In this document: positions 10,826-23,850 of the stretch, one piece after another
Position numbering within the stretch: position 1 is the first letter of the stretch
How the letters are laid out: each line of letters begins with the position of its first letter
NCBI GenBank assembly: GCA_947652605.1
Contig: OX393579.1
Location: 23,457,674 to 23,521,673 of the forward strand
DNA from: Elmis aenea
Lineage: Eukaryota > Arthropoda > Insecta > Coleoptera > Elmidae
Length of the DNA: 64,000 bases
Reading direction: 5' to 3'
The notes under the pieces: model-generated
Databases searched by the model: none
Told to the model about the DNA's origin: nothing
What the model saw: the letters and a program-made list of their open reading frames with translations, nothing else
Position numbers and translations under genes: made by a program

Positions 10826-12760
10826 ACCATAAAATAAGATTATCTAGCTAGCTCTAAGTTCCAAAAACATAGCTAGTAGGAATTGCTATAAAGCTTTGAA
10901 TTTTCTAAATAATAGTGAGCATCAAACATTTCCAAAATTGTGATTCAGCTCGACCCTCGTTTAAGAATACTTATGATACCGCTAAATAAATTGTACTTGC
11001 TTGAAATAATTGTAGAAAAAAAATATTAGAGCGTACCTATATTGAATGCTAAAAAATGGGACTGGGTTCAGAATTTTTAGTGATAGCGTGTCGGTGGGAA
11101 TTAAACTGGGCAACTAAATTAGCAAAATTATAAATTGGGCATATTAAGCGCTAAAAGTTAACTCTAATTTCAAAATGTGCGCTAATGATTGACATGCCAA
11201 CTTCGCGCAGCTGTCGGATGAACTTTTTTTTCCAGTTTATAATCGTTGTCGGTCAAGCGGCCCGCAATTCATCATTGCTTTGATTAAAAATTCAAGTGGT
11301 AGTAGTAGTACCTACTATACTATTAGTATAAAATTAAAGGGATGAAAAGTCAGAATAACTGCTTTTTTACAATGACATATTTGCAGCTTATAGTCGCATA
11401 CAACAGTTTTTGGGTGGGGACTTACTACCTTTTAAAGTTAAGATCGAAATTTCAAGACTTTTTAAAAAATATTATTGTTTATACGAATAATGAAAAATAA
11501 TTTAATGTCAACAAAACTCGATATAATTTACAAGCAAACAGAATACTTAAATCCATACAAAAAATCTAAATCGCCCTGATTTATGTTTTACAAACAACGT
11601 GTTGAAATAAGTTTGCTGATTTTTTATACATTTAAGATTTAAGTCAATCATTTTTGCCAACGAAAGTAATTTTTAAGACACGCAATTTGATATGCATATG
11701 AACCAGGAAGTATTTGAATAACTATGTAGGACGAGGGAGGGTTATTGACTTGAGGGCCAATTAATATTAATTAAATTGTTCCTGTTTACATAATAATTTT
11801 CAGTTTTAGTGTGTCGGGAAACCAGACAACATCAATTAAACTAATTTAATTAACTTTTTGTAATTTGCACGCTAACCACATTCACCTACATATAATTCAT
11901 AAGCGTTTATGTTTAGTAAAACATCATTTAAAAAGAACACATACCTTTCATAATTTAACATTGTGAGGACTTATAGTAGTATAAGCTCATAAAGATAAGG
12001 CGCTACTATTAAATGTGTAAATTTCTCAACAAAAGAAAATAACATTAATTAGTTTATTGAGTCATTAACAAGTTGTGCTGGAACTGTTGAATGATATATT
12101 ATTATATAGGGTAACATGGAAATGTAAATCAAATATAATTTATTGCACACACGTTATTTTAGCACTAAAACTACTAATAAAAACGTGTACTTTAAAAATT
12201 GCACATTATTTCAGGTTTTTAAAGTAAGACGTGTCAAGTAGTCATTAAATTAAAACAGATGTAATTTTAATGAGCTTTTTAAATGTTTACATTTTATTTT
12301 ATATGTTAAGTTAAATTTACAAAACGCTAATTTAAAAAATATGTTTTGAGGAAAATGTGTAACTGATCCATAGTATATCTCAGATAGACAATTTCATAAC
12401 TATTTTAAACATTCCGAATGTCATTTTTAATGTCATAAAATCACAATTTGACACCAACGCCAATATGCTACAGAACGTTTAAAACGATAAATATTAGGTA
12501 TCATACCTCAAATTAAAATGTGTTTCAATCAGGGACTGAAAACGAAACGAAATGATTATTTTTCGTTCAAGAACGAAGGCGAATTAAATAATGCATTAAA
12601 CCCGGTTTTATCGCTATTTATTTTTTATTCATTGAACACAAACGCGAATTTACCTTCTATGCTGGGAAGACTCACAAGACAGTAAAACATCTCACTTAAA
12701 ATAAGTGAGCTTCACGTTTCTCTATATACATTATGTATTAACAACTTTATTGCTAATGCT
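10826..12760. other. AT-rich intergenic DNA, nothing recognised
   Basis: No supported gene. A segment starting CAGGGACTGAAAACGAAACG near 12531 looks like a transposon terminus, but I could not match a partner end. Confidence 0.45.
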
Positions 12761-12960
12761 CAGGGCCGGATTTAGACTTGATAAAGCCCTAAGCTATTTG
12801 AGATATGGGGTCCTTTATACTTATAAAGGACCAGATATTATATGTCAGTGCCAAATATGATTTTCGGATACCTAGAGGGTTAAAGATTTTTTTTTGGGCC
12901 CCCAAGAAAGTGGGGGCCCTAAGCTATAGCTTGTGTAGCTTATACGTAAATCCTGCACTG
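12761..12960. mobile_element. hAT MITE, 200 bp
   Basis: Left end CAGGGCCGGATTTAGA and right end TAAATCCTGCACTG are imperfect TIRs (11 of 14 bases). Flanks CTAATGCT (12753-12760) and CTAATGTT (12961-12968) are an 8-bp target duplication with one change. Internal GC-rich blocks contain GGGCCCCCAAG. No coding capacity. Confidence 0.8.
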
Positions 12961-12968
12961 CTAATGTT

Positions 12969-15866
12969 TGCAATTTCGTGTACCTAACACAGGTAATGGT
13001 ACAAATGTTCTCTCTTTCTAATTTGTTGATTGGATCATCAATAAATAATATACACTTGATTAGACAACAAAAGGGCGCGTAATAATCATGCCATTTTAAA
13101 CAGTTTAAAAATATGACATTTGACGTTGATGATCTATCTATGGTTTGACAAACTAGTTGTTTTTTGCACCTGACGAATGTTATACTAAATAAATGCACTA
13201 AATTTATTTGGTTATATGTGTTTAACAATTTGGTAAATTTAGTATGGCGATTCGCTAGTCTAAATTATGCCGCCCATAATGATCAAAAATTCAAAACTGA
13301 ACATATCGCCGTTTACAATTTAGCGGGGGCCCAACGATTGTTAAGTAACAGAGACAAAAATGTAAATGGACTTCAAAATTCATCACAAACATTTTAAGGC
13401 CATTTTAAGGCGAATTGTGCTGATTTACATATTAATACATGCGAAGTACTTATAATCTTACTAATCAAATATTCGAATAATTGGGGTTTTATTGTTTTAA
13501 TAGGGTTGCCAACACTGTCATTTTGAAATTTGGCGATCTTACTTTAAAAAATTGTGTGCTCTGGATTTTGTAAAAAGACTAAGAAAATAGATCCTCGACT
13601 TGGTGACTAAAAAAAAAAACGGCTAAAACGGTGAAACCGGTTTTAACCATTATTAAATTTCTCTTCACTAAAACGAAAACGAAATGTTGTGAGTGGGAAC
13701 GTAAAGTACGAAAACGAATTATTTTGTTTTCATTCCGATCAAAACCAAACGAAATATTTTTCGATCTTACTTCTGGTTGTAAGCACTATTCTTTATTTAA
13801 AAAAAGACCAACAAATATAGGAAAGATACTTTGTGATATAAAATCCAATCTTATTCTGTGTATGTACTTGATTGATCGAAATTCTGTTATAATAGTACAT
13901 AGTAGCATGCCCGGTTTAATATAGATACCAAAGAAGCGACATCAACAAGTGACCCATTGCTTGGGTCCTAATTCTTGTTTTTGCATTTTCGCAAATGTTT
14001 GTTTGTAGTTAATATAATTATTAGTAGGTAATAAAAAAGTTCGACTAAAACTAAAGTACTAGAATAGGGGTTGGCAAATGCCGGCCCCCGACGGCATCCA
14101 GTTAAGCCCACTGCATGAAATAGACAAAAATGCATTTTGTTCTGTCTGTTTTATAAAACGAAAATGGGCCGTTCTTTATTTATTTGACGAGTAGGCAGTT
14201 TTTGCACAAGCCTTAGACGAGTCCTGAAAGCATACGAGTCCAGTAAAAAAACTTTACGGGTATGTTACGTACAATATATGTATTTTCTGCGTCCGCCAAT
14301 TAAATCAAAATCACTATCGTCACAATCCATAATCAAACAATAACTTAACAAACTACAAGTGAAAACTCGCTTGGTGGTATAACGACGCAAATCAACAAAA
14401 CAACTCATTATCATGGCAACTAGCTACTTTCCGGCCTAGGCCGGTAAAGACAACTCATATTATAGCAACCAGTTACTTTCTGTTCAAGACTAGTAAAGAT
14501 GTATTTTCCAGCCTAAAAATTAATGGAAAACAACAGATTTTTGGACGGACGCTGAAAAATAACTATTAACAGCTTCATAAAGTTTTTTTCTCTGGTAGTG
14601 GTAAGACTTGAATCCAAAAGTGTGTTCTTAGCGTTGCAATCTCCTCCAATTGCAAAACTTTTTCCTTGGTCTTAGAGAAATTTTAGGTAGCTATTTTTTT
14701 AATATTATGTATTAGTATTAGTGGGTAGTAAATTGCTTAATATTAATACATGTTTCTAACAATAAGTAATTTAATGATGATTATGTTTTTCTGCCAAACT
14801 TTGTTTTTGCAGAAAAGGGGATCATTTAATGTATTTTATTATTGTTATGATACATCAAGAGATAGGAATGACATTTTTTTCATGTCATGTTTATAAAACA
14901 GGATGCCATTTGAAAAAATTAAAAATAAATTATATTATACCCTTAAAGTAAATTCATATTCTAAAAACAGCTTCTTTTTTGTGAAATTTAAATATATAAA
15001 TGGGCTATTGCGCCGGGCCACGAACTTTTCCGTGAATTTTTCATTTAAAAATTCATATATGGACATTTATTATTCCAAGATTTGCATACGTTGTATGTTA
15101 AACAATTTGTGTCTCATATTATAGTTAATAAAAGTTCTTCGCAACTATAAAGTACGATGTTTAATAGAAATTTTGCGCTAATATGACGTATAATAACAGT
15201 TTATTTATTATGGCCTGTTTTAAAACTAAAACGACCGAGTTAAAAGTCTGAGACATTTTACATTTCGATGTAATCGTAACGCTAAATTGCACGCAATGCT
15301 GAATTTGTTAGTATGTTAATGTATGTGTAGCACTTCCAGTTTATAAGTTCAAGTATAGTAGCACTGCTCAAGGTGGATCCATACTTCTCTCGCCTGCATC
15401 TTATCAACAAATTATTATTTACACGCGAAAGGAAACCGAAACGGTATCAAGATATGTGTGTCATGATAAAAAAACGCCTTATTCAAAATACCCAGGTGTA
15501 GGGGAAAGTTTGGTTAAGGGATATCGGTATAATAACTAAATTGCTAGATCAGAAACGGTGGAACTGTTGAGCAAGTCTTAAATTGTTTGTTCCCTTTCTA
15601 GAAAACTTTTGTTTTGTATTGTAATTTCATAGATATAAATCTCCTTTTATATAGAATTTCGTAAACTTCAACTTCATAAACCAGAACCGTTATTAGTTTA
15701 ATTTTGATACAATAACAATTTTTATATAAATGGAAAAATTTCGTCAAATCGTTATCATTAATTAGAATCGTTCTTGGCCAACTTTGCAAAAAATACTGTG
15801 GTTAGTATAAATAAATCTTGTTACTATTTTTATTCATTACGATAATAACAACATATGCTACCTATA
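12969..15866. other. AT-rich intergenic DNA with unassigned repeat debris
   Basis: No supported gene. A block at about 14067-14110 starting AGGGGTTGGCAAATGCCGG resembles a hAT terminus without a clear partner. Short ORFs at 13164-13397, 13631-13924 and 14903-15124 show no recognisable motif. Confidence 0.45.
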
Positions 15867-16190
15867 CAGGGTGAGTCACGACGGACGACAGACGACACGG
15901 AGTTTTATGGCGATACGGCATATTTTCTCCATTTTCTGTCGCAGTTAGATTATGTAAGTCAGTAAGGGCTACATTTTATAAATATTTTCACACAAACAGG
16001 GTGCTCCAAAAAAGAGGGGCATACCAAAGTTATACTTTTTCTTATGGAACACGCTGTATATTATTACATTTTTGGATTCCCCTTTAATTTGATTCAAAAA
16101 ATTCATAAGGTTGAAGGTTGTATGCGTCTAAAGTCAACCTTTTTCGTGAAAATTGCATTTTCATGAAAATACAGTAGAGAGAGGGTGGGC
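15867..16190. repeat. Partial arm of the CAGGGTGAGTCA palindrome family
   Basis: Begins TA-CAGGGTGAGTCACGACGG and parallels the left arm of the complete element at 16569 for about 320 bp with small indels, then diverges. A solo arm directly upstream of a full copy. Confidence 0.75.
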
Positions 16191-16568
16191 AAATTTCGAT
16201 GTTTTTAATAGGGAATCTCGGTAACTATAAGAGGTATCAAAAAACGGACCGCGCATCCTCGATCTCTTTTTTCGAGAAAAAGTTAATGACGAAAACTAAA
16301 ATAAGTATTCGTCGTTTTCGAGTTATCGCCGATAACTCGATTTTTCGGCTTTTCGTTTTATGACCATATCTCACTAGTTTATGAACATAAACAAAAATAA
16401 TTTTTACGTTCTAGAGGCACTTTTTTGATTAGAATGCAGTGGCGTAGACAATTTTTCAAAATAAAATTCGAAATTCGAGTTGTGACATAAAGTTGTATTT
16501 TTTTTAATGGAACCCATAGTTGGCTATGACATATTTAAATTCCTTATTTTTTTGTCATTCCAAATATA

Positions 16569-18562
16569 CAGGGTGAGTCACGACGGACGTGTCGGAGTTT
16601 TATGGCGAAACGGTTTATATTTTCCAATTTCTGTCGCTGTTAGATTATGTAAGTCAATAAGAGCTACATTTTAAAAATATTTTCAAACATACAGGGTGCT
16701 CCAAAAAAGAGTGACATATCAAACTTATACTTTTTCTTATGGAACACCCTGTATTTTTTTACATTTTTGGATTTCTCTTTAAATTTAATTCAAAAAATCT
16801 AAAACGTCATATGGGTCTAAAGTCAACCGTTCTCGTGAAAATTGCATTTTCATGAAAATACAGTATTTTCAAAAATTTTCAACATTTAAAAACTTTGAAA
16901 AGTCTGAAGAAATTCGTTTGGAGATAAGATTGACAATAGATTATGTAACACTTTGCACCACCTACACTTTTAAAATATTATACAGGGCGTTTTTTACGCT
17001 TGGTCAAACTTGTGAAACTTTAAACATCGATAACTCATTTTTTTTTAATACAACACCCTATATTTTTTTACACCGTCTTATAGAAAATTTAATTCTCTTT
17101 CTAAAACATTATTACTGTTTTATATCTAAAATTGATATTTTCCGAGATATCGCGATTTTATTGTTAATTATTAGGGCAAAGTAATATTTTCGAGTAGGCT
17201 ATGAAGGTAGACAGCGGTAATTTAAAATTAAAACAATTGAAAGAAAGAACAAGAAAGGTTTAGTTTTATCTTTTGCCTACGCATTTTTGACATTTTTTTA
17301 TAATGAAGAGCAATCTCACGTTTAAATCGAGATTTCTTAAAATTATTTATGCATTTATTTATTGGACCAGTATGATAAGATGATTACTAAATCCTATAAA
17401 TCATTTTTTTGTATGTTTATAATACGATAATACGACACTCGGTTCTACCAAAATGTCTTTGCTTAAATTCTGGTTCCACGCATTTTCAAACATTGTGTTT
17501 CATACAGTGTGCTAGTTTGCACAATGTTTAATGTAAGTAAATGTTTATGGTGTGTTAACTAAAATATAAATACACAGAAAATATTTCAAATTGGGACCGT
17601 AGTAACTTTAATTGAACATTTATAAAAATATTTCTAGTGATAACTAAAATGCATGTAATAATAATTCAAAAACAAAATTTAAGAGCCGATTACAATCAAT
17701 GTTCAACATGACGACCATCCTCTTGAATACACATTGTGATCCTCTTTTCAAGTGAACGTCTTACATTACGCAACATATTAGGAGTGATTGGCTCAAAAGT
17801 TTTTGAATTATTATTACATACATTGTCAAACAAAAATGCGTAGACAAAAGATAAAACTAAACCTTTCTTGTTCTTTCTTTCAATTGTTTCAAATTGCCGC
17901 TGTCTACCTTCATAGCCTACTCGAAAATATTACTTTGCCCTAATAATTAACAATAAAATCGCGATATCTCGGAAAATATCAATTTTAGATATAAAACAGT
18001 TTTAATGTTTTAGAAAGAGAATTAAATGTTCTATAAGGCGGTGTAAAAAAATATAGGGCGTTGTATTTAAAAAAAAAGAGTTATCGATGTTTAAAGTTTC
18101 ACAAGTTTGACCAAGTATAAAAAACGCCCTGTATAATATTTTAAAAGTGTAGGTGGTGCAAAGTGTTACATAATCTATTTTCAATCTTATCTTCAAACGA
18201 ATTTCTTCAGACTTTTCAAAGTTTTTAAATGTTGAAAATTTTTGAAAATACTGTATTTTCATGAAAATGCAATTTTCATGAAAATGCAATTTTCACGAGA
18301 ACGGTTGACTTTAGACCCATATGACGTTTTAGATTTTTTGAATTAAATTTAAAGAGGAATCCAAAAATTTAAAAAAATACAGGGTGTTCCATAAAAAAAA
18401 GTATAAGTTTGATATGTCACTCTTTTTTGGAGCACCCTGTATAATTAAAAATATTTTTAAAATGTAGCCCTTATTGACTTACATAATCTAACAGCGACAG
18501 AAATTGGAAAATATAAACCGTTTCGCCATAAAACTCCGACGCGTCCGTGGTGACTCACCCTG
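16569..18562. mobile_element. 2-kb palindromic transposon (CAGGGTGAGTCA family)
   Basis: Arms of about 730 bp mirror each other closely. The left starts CAGGGTGAGTCACGACGGAC (16569) and the right ends with the inverse at 18562, with TA on both sides. The arms contain further internal CAGGGTGCTCC and CACCCTGTAT motifs, as if built from nested copies. The unpaired centre (about 17300-17820) holds a minus-strand stretch reading ITPNMLRNVRRSLEKRI and CIQEDGRHVEH, the C-terminal segment of a DUF4817-like (Tc1/mariner-related) transposase. ORFs across the arms are incidental. Confidence 0.85.
17690..17815 (-). pseudogene. DUF4817-type transposase C-terminal relic
   Basis: Minus-strand translation gives SKTFEPITPNMLRNVRRSLE then KRITMCIQEDGRHVEH, which matches the C-terminal pattern of these transposases (a Pro, two basic residues, then an LC...GGH.EH-type motif). 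It lies at the centre of the surrounding palindrome. The catalytic domain is absent. Confidence 0.65.
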
Positions 18563-18584
18563 TATAAGGGTTGGAGTAGTTACT

Positions 18585-18948
18585 TTCAATAATATGTAAG
18601 TTGCGAAAGTAGTTATTGTAGGCTGTGAAAACAAAAACAAAACAAGGTGTCAAACCTTTTAAAACTCATTTGCTACAAGTTACGAAGGTTTTTTAATTTG
18701 TTCTTGAAATAAACATTATAAATTAATATATGAAAATAAGAAAACAACGCTATTATCGGAATCTGCAGTAATGTAGTTTATTGTAGTTTATTTATTATCA
18801 CAACAACAAATTACAAAACCTTCGTAACTTGTACCAATTGAGTTTTAAAAGGTTTTACACCTTGTTTTGTTTTTGTTTTCACAGCCTACTACAATTTTCT
18901 TTAAAAAAAACTAAAAAATTTTCGCAACTTACATATTATCGATAACTA
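18585..18948. repeat. Foldback repeat (AAGTTACGAAGG family)
   Basis: Left arm with GGCTGTGAAAACAAAAACAA and AAGTTACGAAGGTTTTTTAA is mirrored by the right arm around 18800-18900. The same family forms the core of the palindrome in PI3K intron 12 (about 44540-44995). Confidence 0.7.
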
Positions 18949-19250
18949 TTTTTTTTTAGATTCACCCTATATTTTTTTCACAGTCATAGAATTTAATTGT
19001 CTTTTTAAAACATGAAGGCTGTTTTCCACCTAAAATTGATATTTTCCGAGATATCACGATTTTATTGTTAATTTTTAGGGCAACGTAAAATTTTCGAGTA
19101 GGCTATGAAGGTAGCTGGCGGTAATTTGAAACAATTGAAAGAAAAAGAAAACAAGAAAGTTACATTTTTATTTTTTGCCTACGCATTTTTGACATTTTTA
19201 TACGATGAAGATGTAATTTTACAATTTTACGTTTGAATAGGGATTCCTTA
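18949..19250. repeat. Partial arm of the 16569-18562 palindrome family
   Basis: Shares GATATTTTCCGAGATATC, TTCGAGTAGGCTATGAAGGT and TTTGCCTACGCATTTTTGAC with the inner left arm near 17140-17300. No mirrored partner is present. Confidence 0.7.
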
Positions 19251-21180
19251 TCAGGGCCACAATATTTTTCATGTAATTGAGCGTTTTAATGTTACATATA
19301 AATGTGTGTTTTATATAATTGTAAAAATTAATTGTCAAACGCTAAATAAATGTCATTATTATACCTATTTTATTATATTTATTTCAATAATTTTTTACTC
19401 TCTATTGGCCGATCTAATTTGATTTTGTTTTAAAATTTTTGCCTATTTTGCACCATTATTAAATTTGTTATTTTTTACAGGCGCCATATTGGATTGCCTT
19501 TGTTATTTAAAAAAAACAAAGCACAGTTGTAATTTAATAAAATCTTATTAAAACAATTAAATGCCATTCAATTGTAAATCAATCGATCTAAAGCAAGGCT
19601 GCTCTCGATTGTTTTTTATTGCATGCTTTAAGAAAGTAATTAAATCTGTGTGGGAAATGTGTGAATAATTCTGACGTTGTTGAGTCAACACCAGCAATAT
19701 AATTCACATGCTGTGATAAGGGCTATAAGCAATAATAAAGTTGACAGGTAATGAATATATTATAGTTTGGACTAAAAACAAAAAACTACATAGTGTAGAT
19801 TTAAACAATGTTTATGACTTTACCTATAAAATTAAATTGCCGCCATAATAAATATGGACGCTATAAAATATTAGAACGAAACAGTGTTCTAATTTTAATA
19901 ATAACTAGAACTAGAACTATTGTAAAACAAAAGGTCATCTCGAGTACACTTAAATTTATTATGTAATCAAGATGATGTTAAATTAATAATCAGCCATTTT
20001 ATATTTATTTTCCGTGTTTTTTATGAATTTGCAATCGATTAGCGCTAAAAATAAATAATATAGTTTAGTTCTAACTTTGGTTAGTATGTATAAGGAAAAT
20101 AGTATTATAATAGTGTATGTATTATACGTACATAAGAATAAATAAATAATAAAATCGCTTCTGCATGCAAAAGTCAAATGATTGGTTTTTATTATTTTGT
20201 TTACTTATTGATTTCAGTATTGAAAACTGCCAGGAATATTTCTTATTATGAGGGCTACATAAATGGATAAACTGATTAACACTTGAGCAAGCGCTCTTCT
20301 AGCTTAAAAAAAAAACAATTGAACCAAAAAAGCAACTATTATTTATACTCTACAATACACTACAGCTTATTTTTGTAATTTGATTGGCTTTAGAAAATCG
20401 TCTATAGCCAACCATTTAACAATTTTTAATAGATTGCTTTTTACAATATACAATAAAATTAAAAACTTTTATTATCGTGAAAACTTTACATTGTATTGTA
20501 TACAGAGTGTACTCTACTATTTTATATATGTTTTAATTCTAGACTACTAGCAGGCCAAATAGGTTTTAAAGATTGTTATAATTTTTCGAACCAAAAAATA
20601 CATTTTCAGTATCCAGACAGCTTTCAATATATCTATATCTTGCTTTGGCTACATTTTAATCAAAATTTAACAAACGTTTTAATCACGAAGTGCGTTGTTT
20701 CATGTTTTAACTAGCTTTTGTTTTACATGGTTGTATTTGTTAATATCATATTATTATTATATACTTAACAAGTTTTTGTTTATGATAATAGCGACTGTAT
20801 AAGAAATTGCATTTATTTTTTTAAATTTATACTGTCACCAAAATAGAAATGTTTCCTACTATATTTTAATAAATAAAGTGAACAATATGACATCCATTCA
20901 AGATTTAAAATAAAGATCCTTTATGTAATTAATGAATCTCTAAAATGGAGCATAAAAAATGTCTGTAAGAACTTGCTTTTTCTGTTTTAAATTTATTCAT
21001 CTAAGGAATATAATATTTATAATAAAACAAAATTTTATTACTATTAGTAATTAAAAACACGAAATGGTGAATAAACCATATCAATTTGCTCTTGTAAAGT
21101 AAAATTCATTGTGGAAATGCAATAATTCAAGAAATAAATGACAAGTTTTTGACGTTAGCGAAGTGAACAGTCAGTTTTTT
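19251..21180. other. AT-rich intergenic DNA, nothing recognised
   Basis: No gene or clear repeat boundary found on either strand. Confidence 0.45.
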
Positions 21181-21825
21181 TTTATTTCCACGGCACTCTA
21201 TTTGAATCAATAACGATTTGAAGAAAAATGTCGAATATCTCGAAAAGTATGAGTTTTGGGTATAGGACATACTTAACAAAAAATGAAGCTCTCTTAAAGA
21301 CGAATTCGATGACATAAAAAAATACAGGGGTTTGCATTTGAAAAAATCGAGTTAGGTACGAGTTTTTGAAAAGCATGTAAGTTGCCACCTATTTATGAAC
21401 ACCCCTGTATGCGTGATTCAAATTTTTTCATATCGAGCGAATAGAGCAATGTTTTCTGCATGTCCATACCAAATTACAACTCTGTACTTCGAAATAACTT
21501 CAAATTTTTTAAAATAAAGACTTAAAACCTTAAAAAATTTTGAAAATTAATATTTTTAGTGACAACGCCGCATAAAAACCTGTAGTATTTTGTATTGATG
21601 TAAAGCTAAAATTAAGGCGATCAAAAATATTAAATAAAAAATGGGGTGTTGTATTTGAAATATAAAAGTTGCTATTAGTTCCAGAGAGTTGACTCACCCT
21701 GTATATTTGAAAATATTTTGATCGTGTTCGGAAGAAAAAAACAGTGTAAAATAGCGTTTGAATCAACTTTAAATCTCACGCCGTTTAGCCACAATCGACC
21801 GATCCCGCACTAATGACTCACCCTG
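21181..21825. repeat. Degraded CAGGGTG-family arm(s)
   Basis: Contains several family termini: ATACAGGGGTTTGCATTTG near 21324, CACCCCTGTATG near 21401, GAGTTGACTCACCCTGTATA near 21688 and the outer end GACTCACCCTGTATA at about 21815-21829. These look like one half of a composite palindrome whose left partner is lost or heavily decayed. ORFs here are incidental. Confidence 0.6.
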
Positions 21826-23196
21826 TATATGATTAATTAAACATCATTATTTAGCACTGATTTTTTCAAAATTCTTAATCATAAGGTATATTTCATTTTT
21901 CATTTTAACAAAAATTCACCACTGAATTAAATATACGTATATTGGTTATTAAATATATTAGCACAAAACAGAAATAGCATGTGAATATGTCACTAAATTC
22001 GATAATATGGTACATTTGATTTAAATCAAAATAATCTGATTTAAATCAAATAAATCGATTTTTTTTTTAAATCATGATTTTTATCCACCCTGATTAGGTA
22101 CAACGTAATTTTTCAAAAAAACTGTGCTGAAAATAAACGTTAAAATTTGGTGTTTGCGGAAAGCAGTAAAATAATTGAAAATTTTGAAAGCTTATTTGTG
22201 CATAACATAAATTGTGCACTATTTTCGAAGTGTTTTGTTATACGTACATGTAGTACAAACTGTATACGAAAAGTAGACCATTAAAATTTGCCTCTGGGTT
22301 GAAGATAACATCAACTGAATAGGGAGAACTTTAACTGAGGGATATTTACGTGAATCACTACATTCACTTTCTAGGTAGAAGCAATCATTGCACCTTGACC
22401 TTCAACGGCCAAAGCACGTTTGACCATACGCCAAAGCTCGCGAGTTTTGATCGAAATTCACCTTGACTCTGTTTACTGGAAGATTATTGGCATGCACGAT
22501 AAACTGTGATTGATAGCAATTTTTCCACACCGATTTTATCCATCGTCCGGGTAATTACATCAAATTAAAATCAGTGAGAATCTTGAATTAAAAATAGCCC
22601 AAAAAGGCAAGCAAAGCGAAAGCGATCAGTGTCTTAAGTATTTCATGACTGACTATTGTTGGTGCAACACACAAAAGGCGCGTTTAATTTAATTATAATT
22701 GTATGAAACGGGCGTAATTTATTGTAAGTTTTCCATATCATAAACACCCTTGCAATTATAAGTTAATTTTGATATAATTCAGGTCACTACGTCGTCAACA
22801 AAGTAGACTACATTATAATTTAGTATGGTCAGCGCTTTCCTATCGCTATATAACTTCACACGAAGTGTTTTGTGGGCTTTAGGAAACACGCAAACTACTT
22901 TATGGCACTAAAAATCTTTACAGTTTAGCGAACAAAAGGCGCAGTTTTTGCTTTTATAAATTTGTAGATTTTAGCCCAACAAAAATTGTATTAATTTGTT
23001 ATTCAAATCTTTTGTGACATACCGCTGAATGTACGAATTCATGTTGTGTTGTGATTAATGGCATCGTTTTTGACAACTTTCACAAACAAAAAATTAATAA
23101 TTTTTACTAGACCGTACATAATTTATAAAAGTTGGAGCCCTACTTTTTACCCAACTTGCTTGCTTACAGGTCATATTTCGTAACTCTTCTAGTATA
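21826..23196. other. Intergenic DNA with a short helical repeat
   Basis: Mostly unrecognised. At about 22013-22092 there is a run built on GATTTAAATCAAA ending in ATTTTTATCCACCCTG, resembling one end of a common insect MITE; its partner end was not found. Confidence 0.45.
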
Positions 23197-23470
23197 CAGG
23201 GTGCACCAAAAGATGGACTAGCATGATCTTGATCTCACAAACGGTAAGAGATAAAGTCGGTTAAACAAGACAAAAGGTTTCTGTTTTAGAAAGCTACTCA
23301 GCGATGCATTCTTTCAAAAAATATTAATGGCATGCTTAATACCTACGAAAAATTTAAATAGACCAATATTCTAAATATTAAATATCTCCGTGGTAGTTGT
23401 TGATAACATTTTTTAACAACAAGGTACCTATAGTTATTTTACGTCGCATAAATTTACGGCATTCAATTAT
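23197..23470. repeat. Solo arm starting CAGGGTGCACCAAAAG
   Basis: TA-CAGGGTGCACCAAAAG terminus at 23195-23212 followed by a segment (ACGGTAAGAGATAAAGTCGG) also found in the solo arm at 50354. No mirrored end nearby. The right boundary is approximate. Confidence 0.6.
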
Positions 23471-23524
23471 TTAAACTCTGAAACCAAGTTGCATTTTTCA
23501 AATGGAAGGTAGATACCTATAGTT

Positions 23525-23673
23525 TAGCGATTCTTAACCGGGGGGCCGTCGAACTATCGGAGATATATCTTCTTAAATAAATCGTAATATTTTTGTTATT
23601 GCGAACTAGGGGGCCGCGAAAATATTTTAGGATATTTAGGGGGCTGCGACTACTAAACGGTTAAGAACCACTG
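23525..23673. mobile_element. hAT-like MITE, 149 bp
   Basis: Left TAGCGATTCTTAACCG and right CGGTTAAGAACCACTG are imperfect TIRs of the common hAT TTCTTAACC type, each followed inward by a G- or C-run (GGGGGGCC, GGGGGCTGCG). The flanking duplication is weak (4 of 8 bases). Confidence 0.6.
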
Positions 23674-23850
23674 CTATTTGGTCGTGACAGAATTAAAAAC
23701 TTTTTTCAATTTTCAAAAATAGATGGGTTAAATATTTATTTTGATTGTTTGTCTTAAAGTATTTGAACAATTATTTTAAAAATTTCTTAAGAACTAGTGT
23801 ACCATGAAACAAACAAAAGTATAATCATTTTATAAGTTTAAGTACCGGTA

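Noticed and set aside
12531..13760. A TIR element bounded by CAGGGACTGAAAACG and a GTTTTCATTCC block
   Set aside because: The two ends match too weakly and no target duplication was found; kept only as a note in the gap description.
16852..18289. Pair of similar ORFs of 110 and 95 residues on opposite strands
   Set aside because: They are the same non-coding arm sequence of a palindrome read from both sides; similarity is caused by the inverted repeat, not by a gene family.
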